From Calditrichota bacterium (lineage in GTDB: Bacteria > Zhuqueibacterota > Zhuqueibacteria > Zhuqueibacterales > Geothermadaptataceae): 64,000 bases of DNA. Each line of letters begins with the position of its first letter. Within the stretch, counting starts at the first letter, position 1. The translations under genes and the position numbers were made by a program. The DNA lies in contig QQUE01000002.1 in the NCBI GenBank assembly GCA_008501765.1, positions 618,336 through 682,335 of the forward strand. The letters run 5' to 3'. Under the pieces are notes generated by a model that saw only the letters and a list, made by a program, of their open reading frames with translations, did not search any database and was not told the origin of the DNA. This document shows positions 1 to 7,187 of this stretch, one piece after another.

Positions 1-449
1 GCAACCGCGAGGTAAGTTTTACCCGTCCCGGCGGGCCCAATTGAAAAAACCAAATCATTATTATTGACCTTCTCAACGTATTCTGTTTGCCCGATAGTTT
101 TCGGTTTGATTGCGGCATCTTTTGTGTAAATAATGGCTGACCAATCTTTCTGCCCTTCGGCTGCATCGACATATGGAGCATCTCGCCGAATGACTGAAAT
201 AACAGCATCGATATCGTTTTCATGCAGTTCATTATGTTTGTTAAAAAGGAGGATCAGCTCAGTAAAAACCTTTTCGACCAAATCCAGTTCGAACTTCTCA
301 CCTTTTAAGATAATATAATGTCCGCGTACTGTAATATTGCATAAAAAATAAGACGAAATTTTTTTGATATTTTTGTCATTGGTACCCAAAAACCGTGTGT
401 AGTCTAAGCCAGAGATTTCAATTCGTCTTTCAGCAAGGGTGTTTGGCAC
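1..449 (-). CDS. phoH: PhoH-like ATPase, 3' end cut by the window
   Basis: The frame leaves the left edge, so only the first 149 codons are seen. PhoH-family proteins are cytoplasmic P-loop ATPases often linked to RNA handling under stress. A Walker A motif, GPAGTGKTYLAVA, lies near residue 137, preceded by a typical PhoH N-terminal part (an ISGLDYTRFLG stretch and a KH-like fold region). The start chosen is GTG at 449, because AAGGAG sits five bases upstream; an ATG overlapping it at 451 is in another frame. The gene follows the lipoprotein/LysM operon, separated from it by a terminator. The Walker B and C-terminal parts lie outside the window. Confidence 0.85.
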   Translation of the reverse strand, partial: MPNTLAERRIEISGLDYTRFLGTNDKNIKKISSYFLCNITVRGHYIILKGEKFELDLVEKVFTELILLFNKHNELHENDIDAVISVIRRDAPYVDAAEGQKDWSAIIYTKDAAIKPKTIGQTEYVEKVNNNDLVFSIGPAGTGKTYLAV

Positions 450-527
450 ATTTACTCCTTAAAAAAAAAAGCTCATTGCCATGAAATTTCTCATGCAAGA
501 GCTTTGGTATTATACTAAAAAAATAGA

Positions 528-559
528 AAACTCGAGCTATCAAAATGCAGCCCGAGTTT
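528..559 (-). terminator. Rho-independent terminator after the LysM gene
   Basis: On the minus strand an 11-bp stem (arms AAACTCGGGCT and AGCTCGAGTTT, one G-U pair) with a 10-base loop is followed by TCTATTTTTTT. It lies 12 bases after the LysM stop codon and should end the lipoprotein/LysM transcript before phoH. Confidence 0.85.
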
Positions 560-570
560 CAATTCAAAAC

Positions 571-1404
571 TTATTCAGGCAGTTTCAAAACCTGGTATGG
601 ATAGATCATATTTGGATCATCACCAACGACATTTTTATTCTGCTCATAAAGCTGTGTCCATTTTGTCGGATCACCAAAAACATCTTCATTACCGGCTATT
701 TTGTAAAGGAAATCGCCTTTTTTCACGAGATATTCACTTGGGCCGACACCACGTTGAATTTTAAAAATCTGCTCAGGGAAAATCATGTCAGGATTTTTAA
801 TTTGATCACGGTTGTATGAATAGATTCTTACCCACTGGAATGGATCGCCATAAATATCCCCTTTTTTGGCAATTTTCCAGAGATAGTCGCCACCAACAAC
901 GGTGTATTCATCATACATGGCTTCAGGCATGCTATCACGCAAACGTGCAATTTTACCTTCAATCGAGGCAACTTTATTTTGTGAGTCAGTTAACGCATAT
1001 ACCTTATTATCTTTCAGGGCATTAAGTGTTTCTTCAGCAGCATCAATTTCTTTCCGGCGCTTGAAGAGTTCCTCTGGTGAAAGAGATGCCAAACCATCAA
1101 CTTCAGCTTCGACAGCCGCGAGTTCTGCATTGTACGCATCGACAGCGTCTTTACCACCAACAAGATTGTATACTTCGTCCCAAAGATTATTAACCTGTCC
1201 GTCAAGACCGGCCATTTCTTCTTTTGTCGTGCTTGTTTCATCTTCGCACTTTGTAATCGCGGCCTTTGCATCCACTTCCCGTTGTTGCCATTCTGCAAGT
1301 TGAGCTTTATACTCATCCATTGTCATTTCTTGATCCTGGGCAACAGCAGAAGTAGCTAATGAAAAGGCGAAGATTCCTGCGAAGAGAATCTTTGTAAATT
1401 TCAT
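571..1404 (-). CDS. exported coiled-coil protein with two LysM-like domains
   Basis: This 277-residue protein has a clear signal peptide (cleavage likely after SAVAQ, residue 23), a charged heptad-rich coiled-coil region of about residues 30-155, and two similar LysM-like modules at about 166-216 and 225-277. Each begins Y-x-V-x-x-G-D and contains a GDP-x-x-W motif and a P-x-Q-x-x-K-(I/L) end. LysM domains bind peptidoglycan, so a periplasmic wall-binding role is likely. AGGAG lies six bases before the ATG. It is 42 bases downstream of a small lipoprotein gene and shares its strong promoter. The pair looks like an envelope-anchoring unit, but the exact role is inferred. Confidence 0.85.
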   Translation of the reverse strand: MKFTKILFAGIFAFSLATSAVAQDQEMTMDEYKAQLAEWQQREVDAKAAITKCEDETSTTKEEMAGLDGQVNNLWDEVYNLVGGKDAVDAYNAELAAVEAEVDGLASLSPEELFKRRKEIDAAEETLNALKDNKVYALTDSQNKVASIEGKIARLRDSMPEAMYDEYTVVGGDYLWKIAKKGDIYGDPFQWVRIYSYNRDQIKNPDMIFPEQIFKIQRGVGPSEYLVKKGDFLYKIAGNEDVFGDPTKWTQLYEQNKNVVGDDPNMIYPYQVLKLPE

Positions 1405-1446
1405 GCCTAGCTCCTTAAACCTTTTTACGCTTTAATTAATCATTAA

Positions 1447-1716
1447 CTACATACCTAACCGACTTTTAACAGTTGCCATCTCATCTTGGGCTTTCTGGAG
1501 ATCGCGCTTTTTCTGCTCCAGTTGGTCGGATGCACTAGCTTTTCCACTTTCACATTGCTGTAATTTTTGCTCCGCTGAAAGAGCTGCTTGCTTAGTTTCT
1601 TCGAGAAGTTGTAGCTGCTCGGCGTTTGGACCGCCTCCACAACCTGCGAGTACCATTGACACAGCAAAACCCGCTGCGAGCACCCATTTTGATACTTTTT
1701 TGGGTGTCATTTGCAT
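1447..1716 (-). CDS. small coiled-coil lipoprotein (Lpp-like)
   Basis: This encodes an 89-residue lipoprotein. The signal peptide ends in the lipobox LAGC at about residues 21-24, followed by GGG, so the mature protein starts at a lipidated Cys. The rest is a highly charged Ala/Leu/Gln/Lys helix that should form a coiled coil, as in Lpp-type murein lipoproteins, though no homology to Lpp is claimed. The frame stays open upstream to 1827, but GGAGG ten bases before the ATG at 1716 and the signal peptide fix the start. It is the first gene after a consensus promoter, which fits high expression, and is followed by the LysM protein gene. Confidence 0.85.
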   Translation of the reverse strand: MQMTPKKVSKWVLAAGFAVSMVLAGCGGGPNAEQLQLLEETKQAALSAEQKLQQCESGKASASDQLEQKKRDLQKAQDEMATVKSRLGM

Positions 1717-1840
1717 AATAGTTACACCTCCTTCCGGTTCTTCTTCACAAAATCTATTATTTTTTTTGTATACAAGGTGAAGATTTTTTTCTAACAGATG
1801 CGGTTGTTTTTTATAGACTAACGTCAAAGAAATTTGCGAT

Positions 1841-1869
1841 ATTATAATGATTAATTAACTCTTTGTCAA
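1841..1869 (-). promoter_or_regulatory. consensus sigma-70 promoter of the lipoprotein/LysM operon
   Basis: On the minus strand TTGACA (1864-1869) is separated by exactly 17 bases from TATAAT (1841-1846), a perfect match to the housekeeping consensus. The predicted start near 1834 gives a leader of about 118 bases. That leader carries an inverted repeat, TCTTCAC and GTGAAGA, spaced by about 27 bases and ending shortly before the GGAGG ribosome site. Confidence 0.88.
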
Positions 1870-1880
1870 GCAAAAACTTA

Positions 1881-3650
1881 TTATCTGGCTAATTTAACTC
1901 CGAGTTCTTTGAGCTGTTTTGAGCCTACAGGGCTCGGCGCACCATCCATTAGTGAAATGGCGCTACTGGTTTTCGGAAAAGCGATTACATCACGAATTGA
2001 CTTTCTACCGGCAAATAACATTGCCATTCGATCAAACCCAAAAGCTATGCCGCCATGTGGGGGCGCTCCATACTCAAAAGCATCCATTAGAAAACCAAAT
2101 TTACTGTATGCTTCTTCGTCTGATATATTTAAAAGCTTGAACATTTTCTGCTGCATATCTTTTTTAAATATCCGAATACTGCCACCGGCAATTTCAGTTC
2201 CGTTGAGAACAAGATCATAGGCCTTGGCACGCACATCGCCTGGTGCAGACTCAAGGAGATGTAAATCCTCGTCGCTTGGGGAAGTAAATGGGTGATGGCG
2301 GGCAACATACCTTTCTTCCTCCGTGTCAAACTCTAAAAGTGGAAAATCCGTGACCCAAAGCAAAGCAAAATTGTCTTCTTTGATCAAGCCTTCATCCTGC
2401 GCAATCTTCAACCGAAGATTTCCCAGCACTTCATTTGTCATCTCACGGTTGTCTGCAACAATTAACAATAAATCACCATTACTGGCCTGCATTCTGTCAA
2501 TGATTTGCTTTCTTGTGTCCTCATCAAAAAACTTGTTGAGATTACTTTGCCAATCATTATCGCCGACTTTAACAGGAACCAACCCTTTAGCTCCCAACTG
2601 CTTCGCCAATTCGATCAAATCATCCTGTTGTTTGCGCGAATATTTTGCTGCCCCTGGCACAGAAATGCCTTTAACGGCTCCACCATTTTTCACACAATCA
2701 ACAAATACCCTGAAATCACAGGATTCAACAAGGTCATTTAATTCAACCATTGCTAAACCAAAGCGTAAATCGGGTTTATCGGACCCATAAAGTTCCATCG
2801 CCTTTGCATAAGTCATGCGCTGAATTGGCAACTCGAGTTTGATTCCCAGAATTTCATCCATGTATCGGACCATCAATTCTTCAACGAGCCTAAAAATGTG
2901 CTCCTGATTCACAAAGCTCATCTCAACATCAATTTGGGTAAATTCCGGTTGACGGTCAGCGCGCAAATCTTCATCACGAAAACACTTTACGATCTGAAAA
3001 TAACGGTCAAACCCCGCTACCATTAATAATTGTTTGTATGTTTGCGGAGATTGAGGAAGTGCATAAAATTTTCCGTGATGAACCCGGCTCGGCACAAGAT
3101 AATCACGTGCACCTTCCGGTGTGCTACGCATCAGCATCGGTGTTTCAATTTCAATGAAGCTGTTCTCATCAAAAAACTGACGGGTAATTTGCGCCATTCT
3201 GTGCCGTAGAATCAAGTTTCGTTGCATGGCTGTTCGTCGCATATCAAGGTAGCGATATTTCAAGCGGATCTCTTCCGAGACATCTACATTATCAGCAATT
3301 TCAAAAGGCGGTGTTTTCGCGACATTCAGAATTTCAACTTCTTCAGCAACTACTTCTATGTGACCTGTGGCCAGGCTATCATTTAACATATCATCCGGAC
3401 GTTTTTCCACAAACCCCTTAACTGCGATCACAAATTCGCCACGCAGTGTTTTGCCTGTCGCATAAACATTTTTAGCCGAGGGGTTAAAAACAACCTGCGT
3501 GATGCCATATCTATCACGTAAATCAATAAATATAATTCCACCGTGGTCACGCTGACGATCAACCCATCCCATTAATATGACTTTTTCACCGTCATTCTCT
3601 TTACGCAACTCCCCGCAGGTATGCGACCGATCTAATAACATAGTGCTCAT
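1881..3650 (-). CDS. aspS: aspartyl-tRNA synthetase
   Basis: This 589-residue class II synthetase charges tRNA-Asp (or tRNA-Asp/Asn) in the cytoplasm. An N-terminal OB-fold anticodon-binding domain begins with CGELR and GWVDRQRDHGG. Class II motif 2 follows (FRDEDLRADRQPEFTQ), then the bacterial GAD insertion in the middle, and motif 3 near the C-terminus (GIAFGFDRMAMLF). The length fits bacterial-type AspRS rather than the short archaeal form. A weak AAGGT precedes the start, and an in-frame ATG three codons later is an alternative. The gene stands apart: 455 bases of non-coding DNA lie upstream and the lipoprotein promoter lies just after its stop. No GatCAB genes are seen, so whether the enzyme is discriminating cannot be told here. 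Confidence 0.95.
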   Translation of the reverse strand: MSTMLLDRSHTCGELRKENDGEKVILMGWVDRQRDHGGIIFIDLRDRYGITQVVFNPSAKNVYATGKTLRGEFVIAVKGFVEKRPDDMLNDSLATGHIEVVAEEVEILNVAKTPPFEIADNVDVSEEIRLKYRYLDMRRTAMQRNLILRHRMAQITRQFFDENSFIEIETPMLMRSTPEGARDYLVPSRVHHGKFYALPQSPQTYKQLLMVAGFDRYFQIVKCFRDEDLRADRQPEFTQIDVEMSFVNQEHIFRLVEELMVRYMDEILGIKLELPIQRMTYAKAMELYGSDKPDLRFGLAMVELNDLVESCDFRVFVDCVKNGGAVKGISVPGAAKYSRKQQDDLIELAKQLGAKGLVPVKVGDNDWQSNLNKFFDEDTRKQIIDRMQASNGDLLLIVADNREMTNEVLGNLRLKIAQDEGLIKEDNFALLWVTDFPLLEFDTEEERYVARHHPFTSPSDEDLHLLESAPGDVRAKAYDLVLNGTEIAGGSIRIFKKDMQQKMFKLLNISDEEAYSKFGFLMDAFEYGAPPHGGIAFGFDRMAMLFAGRKSIRDVIAFPKTSSAISLMDGAPSPVGSKQLKELGVKLAR

Positions 3651-4105
3651 TTATAGTTACCTTGTTCGATTTTTATGAAGCTAAAAAACAGAAAAATTTT
3701 AGCGAACAACTTAACAATTTTTTCAATCAAAAACAATTTTCTTTTTAATTGAAAACATTAGTGCCAAATATGATATTTATCCTGAATAATTCGCACACAA
3801 GGGCACTAAGTCCACAAATAATATTTAAATAATTATAAAACATAACTTTGTGTACCCCGTGGCTTTGTGAGAGCCAATTTTAATAGATAACTTATTTTTT
3901 CTTTTCGTCTTATCTCAAACATCTAATTATCAACAGGTTAAGAATATTTTAAAAAATATTTGTGAATAAAGCAGGTTCTAAACAAGAGAGGTGCTTTGAA
4001 ATTACAGCTTTTGTAGACAAAGAGAACCAACCAGGCTAATGTTCAAACAATCAGCTACTTGATTTCCTTCTAAAAAAACAGAAATCTGCATCCGGTGTAA
4101 TATTC
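3651..4105. other. 455-base AT-rich intergenic region without a gene
   Basis: Between the TonB-like gene and aspS no open frame has a ribosome site or a recognisable product. The region holds a degenerate inverted repeat (3794-3873, listed separately) and a perfect AT-only palindrome at 3943-3960 with arms AATATTTT and AAAATATT. No convincing terminator for the upstream cluster and no consensus aspS promoter was found. Confidence 0.6.
3794..3873. repeat. degenerate intergenic inverted repeat (TTTGTG...CTTTGTG type)
   Basis: The left arm (3794-3818), read on the minus strand, is TTTGTGGACTTAGTGCCCTT followed by GTGTG. The right arm (3846-3873), read on the plus strand, is TTTGTGTACCCCGTGGCTTT followed by GTGAG. 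About 17 of 25 positions agree, with a 27-base AT-rich centre. The wording resembles the TTTGTGnCTTnGTGnCTTTGTG repeats I recall from intergenic regions of other genomes, here decayed. Whether other copies exist in this genome cannot be seen. Confidence 0.5.
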
Positions 4106-4975
4106 TCAGTTTGCGGCGGGATCGAGATTGATCGTAATTTCCAAACGGAATTTTCGTGATTTGGAGCCTGCTCCAGGCTCCCCAATGGGCCCCCCGGTTA
4201 ATAACGCATTGCAAATTGTCTCAACAAGCTGTTGATTTACAACCATTGAATGTGTTGGCAAAATATTTGAGATATGACCAGACATATCAAGCATAATTTC
4301 AAGAATTATTTTTTGGTTAACATCGACATCCATATTCATTGAGTTTGAAAAATGGTGATGTAACCGGGCCATCGTTAATTCCAGCTTTTGTCTTAAATAG
4401 GGTAAATTCTGGATACCTGAGCTTGAAATTAATCTGGATTGGAGCTTAAGTTTGCCCTTTTCGTTTTTGTTAAATTCTTGAATTTCACTGGCCCCGGCGG
4501 AAGGAAAATTAATCGCTGGCAGATGTTTTTTTTCAGGATAAAACATTTGTTCATCAAGCGATTCTTCCTGAAACCCCTGTCCCGAATCGATCTTTTTCAA
4601 TAAATTTTCCGGGTTGCTATCGCGATCGTTTCCAACTACCAAAACACCCAGGACGTGCTGCGACCGTACCTCATGGCGCAATTCATCAGCAAAGCCAGGT
4701 TCATTACGAGTCGGTTTTGTCGCGAGTATTTTTAAACTTGATTCATGTCGAACAGAATCTTTCCTGTTGGCGATTTTCGATCTTTCATGTTTTGCTCCAT
4801 CAAGTCGAAACGGTAGCGGACTCGTACGGACATCGGCCATATTTTCGGCTGTTTCAGATTCATTTTCCGGTTGCACTTCATCATCGCTATTCAACGCCAA
4901 CATCCAATAACCCAAAATAAGCGGAAAGCAGCAGACGAATACTACAAATATAAATTTAAGATGATACAACCGCAT
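4106..4975 (-). CDS. TonB/AgmX-like protein, last gene of the ExbB/ExbD cluster
   Basis: This 289-residue protein has a single N-terminal membrane segment (about residues 7-27), a long polar linker rich in charged residues, and a C-terminal domain of about 180-289. The C-terminal part follows the TonB/AgmX pattern loosely: a helix (LPYLRQKLELTMARLHHHF), then strands with L-E-I-M-L-D-M-S-G, a second helix (QQLVETICNALLTGG) and a final strand RLEITINL. Proteins of this shape couple inner-membrane ExbB/ExbD motors to the outer envelope. It begins 21 bases after the second exbD, supporting that role. Sequence identity to TonB is weak, so the assignment rests on topology and context. Confidence 0.6.
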   Translation of the reverse strand: MRLYHLKFIFVVFVCCFPLILGYWMLALNSDDEVQPENESETAENMADVRTSPLPFRLDGAKHERSKIANRKDSVRHESSLKILATKPTRNEPGFADELRHEVRSQHVLGVLVVGNDRDSNPENLLKKIDSGQGFQEESLDEQMFYPEKKHLPAINFPSAGASEIQEFNKNEKGKLKLQSRLISSSGIQNLPYLRQKLELTMARLHHHFSNSMNMDVDVNQKIILEIMLDMSGHISNILPTHSMVVNQQLVETICNALLTGGPIGEPGAGSKSRKFRLEITINLDPAAN

Positions 4976-4996
4976 ATCAATTTTTTACTCGTGTTT

Positions 4997-5500
4997 TTAT
5001 TTATTATAAGCCGACAGGTGCATATTTGGATAATCTGCATTCCCGCACGTTTGGATAATTTTCACCAAATCTTCATAGTCTAAATTTTTGTCCGCGCTGA
5101 TTGAGATGTCACCCGAAAACTTAATCCCATATTTTTCTTCAAGTTGGCGAGATTTCGTTCCAAAATTTAGCAACACTTTTTTTAAGGGTAAAATTATTCC
5201 GTTTTTCACAACACCGTCGCTATTTTTTATAACATTCTGCATTCGGACAATTGGTTTTTTTTCCACAAAAATCATGTCTTGTGTCACAACCAATTTCAGC
5301 CCGACATCAGATTGATTAACGACGGACGAAACCGGCAAATCCAGTTTGGTTGAATGAAAAATCAAGTGGCCCTGCGCTGAGTACGTTTTCAACAAAAAGA
5401 GGAGAATTATTATAAATATATCCATCATCGAGTTCAGGGTTAATTTCGCCTGTGCCCGGTCGATATTGTGCTTTTTTCTTTTTGAAGGTTTAAATGCCAT
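4997..5500 (-). CDS. exbD: ExbD/TolR-family protein with the membrane Asp
   Basis: This 167-residue protein has a short basic cytoplasmic N-terminus, one membrane segment (about 25-40, MMDIFIIILLFLL) and a periplasmic domain. Asp27 sits where the proton-carrying Asp of ExbD/TolR is found. The usual TP before this segment is replaced by LN-S. The periplasmic part ends with the ExbD-type pattern of a strand, a helix (YEDLVKIIQTCGNA) and a strand. It lies 84 bases after a second, different exbD and 21 bases before the TonB-like gene. Together with ExbB these would form a proton-driven motor in the inner membrane. Confidence 0.82.
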   Translation of the reverse strand: MAFKPSKRKKHNIDRAQAKLTLNSMMDIFIIILLFLLKTYSAQGHLIFHSTKLDLPVSSVVNQSDVGLKLVVTQDMIFVEKKPIVRMQNVIKNSDGVVKNGIILPLKKVLLNFGTKSRQLEEKYGIKFSGDISISADKNLDYEDLVKIIQTCGNADYPNMHLSAYNK

Positions 5501-5584
5501 AATAATTAGCCGGTGAAAAATTTAATACGTACCGCTTTTGTAATCACTTTGAGAAAATGTCCGGTTCCATCCATTGCCGAAAGT

Positions 5585-6115
5585 TCAAATTACGCCTGCA
5601 CTTAATCGCACAACCGGAAACAATTCCATTTCCCGGTCACCTGTTTTGATTGTGCGCGCGGCATCAATTACCTCAATAATTTCCTGATATTTAATCCCGG
5701 CTGAAGCCTGGATTGTTATACTATCTTTATCACGGTAATAACCGGGAGTTTGTGCTTTAATCAGATAAAGCTGATTTTGTAGCGCACGAAGCGGTGCATT
5801 TTTTTCACGTTTTATTTCCACACCAGCCATCTGCTTCCCAGGATTTTCAGGTAATGAATTGGAAACGAAAAATGCATCACGCGTTATTAGCAATGTCAAG
5901 TTCAGCGATTGTGAACCCTCCGTCAATTTCGATTGGTCCGTATGTAATGGCCCCGCCACCGGGGGAAGGTTGAGCTCAATCGCACCAAGTTTTACGTATT
6001 CCGCCGAAGACAACAAGAGTGGAATCAAAACAACCATAAGGTTCATTATCGGGGTTAAGTTTGGCTCGGTCGGTTCCGCTTCAAAACTTCGTCGCTGTGA
6101 TGGTTTATAGGCCAT
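5585..6115 (-). CDS. exbD: ExbD/TolR-family protein lacking the membrane Asp
   Basis: This 176-residue ExbD-like protein has the family start (basic N-terminus, then NLTPIMNLMVVLIPLLL) and a periplasmic domain ending in a helix with YQEIIEVIDAART. The family motif is TP-x-x-D; here the Asp position is Asn25 (codon at 6041-6043). The proton-accepting residue is therefore missing, while the neighbouring paralogue keeps it. The gene starts 13 bases after exbB. The simplest reading is a heteromeric ExbD pair in which only one partner carries protons; a structural or regulatory subunit is the alternative. Confidence 0.82.
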   Translation of the reverse strand: MAYKPSQRRSFEAEPTEPNLTPIMNLMVVLIPLLLSSAEYVKLGAIELNLPPVAGPLHTDQSKLTEGSQSLNLTLLITRDAFFVSNSLPENPGKQMAGVEIKREKNAPLRALQNQLYLIKAQTPGYYRDKDSITIQASAGIKYQEIIEVIDAARTIKTGDREMELFPVVRLSAGVI

Positions 6116-6128
6116 TGGCCGCTAATTC

Positions 6129-6779
6129 CTACTGGTTTCCAGTGATCAGGTTAATCAATTTCACTGTGTGCTCATCAATTTCATCAATGATGCGGATTGT
6201 TTTATTGTGGAGATAAGTATAAATTAAAATGGCAGGAATGGCAATCGCCAGGCCCATCAGCGTCGTGTTCATCGCTGTGCTGATGCCGTCGGCGAGCAAT
6301 CGTGATTTTTCCGCGGCATCAATTCCAATAATCGAAACTGAACGAAAAGCGATGATCAAGCCCCAAATTGTACCCATCAAACCAATCAGGGTCGCAACAT
6401 TGGCAATCATGGCTAAAAACCCGGTTCTCTGCTGTAATTTCGGAATCACCTCGAGCGTTCCTTCATCGACCGAATTTTGGATCGTTCTAAAATCTAATTG
6501 ACCGCCCCGAACCATCGGTCGCAAGCCGGCCGCCACCACGCGTGGCAACGCTTTTTCAGGCGCAGAATCACATAAGTTTAAAGCTTCTTTGAAATTGCCC
6601 TCCTTAACCAGCGAGCGTATTTTAATCATAAACTTTGGCGCATTGATGTTTGAACGAACGATGATATAATACGATCGCTCAATCGCAATGGCCACCATAA
6701 TTGCAGCCACCGCAGCCAATAACCACATGTAAAGAAAGGCGCTTGATTGCACCGAAAATCCAGCAAGAATTTCACTCAT
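6129..6779 (-). CDS. exbB: ExbB/TolQ/MotA-family proton channel protein
   Basis: This 216-residue inner-membrane protein has three predicted membrane segments (about 15-37, 120-145 and 163-187). The conserved ExbB core reads IANVATLIGLMGTIWGLI in segment two and NTTLMGLAIAIPAIL in segment three, including the Thr/Ser positions that line the channel. ATG at 6779 is preferred over the in-frame TTG at 6785, with GGA just upstream. It is followed after 13 bases by the first exbD. The protein would be the stator-like pentamer of the motor built with the two ExbDs. Confidence 0.92.
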   Translation of the reverse strand: MSEILAGFSVQSSAFLYMWLLAAVAAIMVAIAIERSYYIIVRSNINAPKFMIKIRSLVKEGNFKEALNLCDSAPEKALPRVVAAGLRPMVRGGQLDFRTIQNSVDEGTLEVIPKLQQRTGFLAMIANVATLIGLMGTIWGLIIAFRSVSIIGIDAAEKSRLLADGISTAMNTTLMGLAIAIPAILIYTYLHNKTIRIIDEIDEHTVKLINLITGNQ

Positions 6780-6815
6780 TTCCAATCCGATTTCTGTATG
6801 CTGTTAACCTTGATT

Positions 6816-7187
6816 TCACTTTTTATTTGATTTCGCTTTGGGCGCAGGTTTGATTTTAATACTTTTAATGGCGTTGAGCGGTTGGTACTTTCTGTCATCG
6901 AATAGAAAGGGGGCGGACAGCAACCGCATCCCACTGCAAAGCGAATCAAGATTTAAATAATTATCCATTGTGATAAACCCGGGGCGTTCTCCCGGGAAAA
7001 AAGCGGTGCTCTTTTTATCGGTTATCTCCACTTTGATCTCGCCGAGATCAATATCTAACCAGGCCAGGGAATCCGCGTCATTTTTTAGCCCAAATTGCAA
7101 TGAATCTGACTGCGAGAAAACCGGGGGGGCAATCAATAAAAATAGCAAACCAATAGCCAAACGAAGCCGGTTAGTCAAATTTACCAT
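6816..7187 (-). CDS. small exported protein of unknown function
   Basis: This encodes 123 residues with a signal peptide (RLRLAIGLLFLLIAPPVFS, likely cleaved before QSDS) and a short mature part ending in a Lys-rich tail (KIKPAPKAKSNKK). No family is recognised. The start is ATG at 7187 with GAGGTGG upstream; it overlaps the end of the large TPR gene by 17 bases, so the two are probably translationally coupled. It precedes exbB by 36 bases. Its place inside the cluster suggests a periplasmic accessory of the ExbB/ExbD machine, which is inference only. Confidence 0.7.
   Translation of the reverse strand: MVNLTNRLRLAIGLLFLLIAPPVFSQSDSLQFGLKNDADSLAWLDIDLGEIKVEITDKKSTAFFPGERPGFITMDNYLNLDSLCSGMRLLSAPFLFDDRKYQPLNAIKSIKIKPAPKAKSNKK

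Noticed and set aside
4002-4214. Small minus-strand open frame overlapping the end of the TonB-like gene
   Set aside because: Mostly a different frame of the TonB-like gene; the last 29 codons have no ribosome site or family match.
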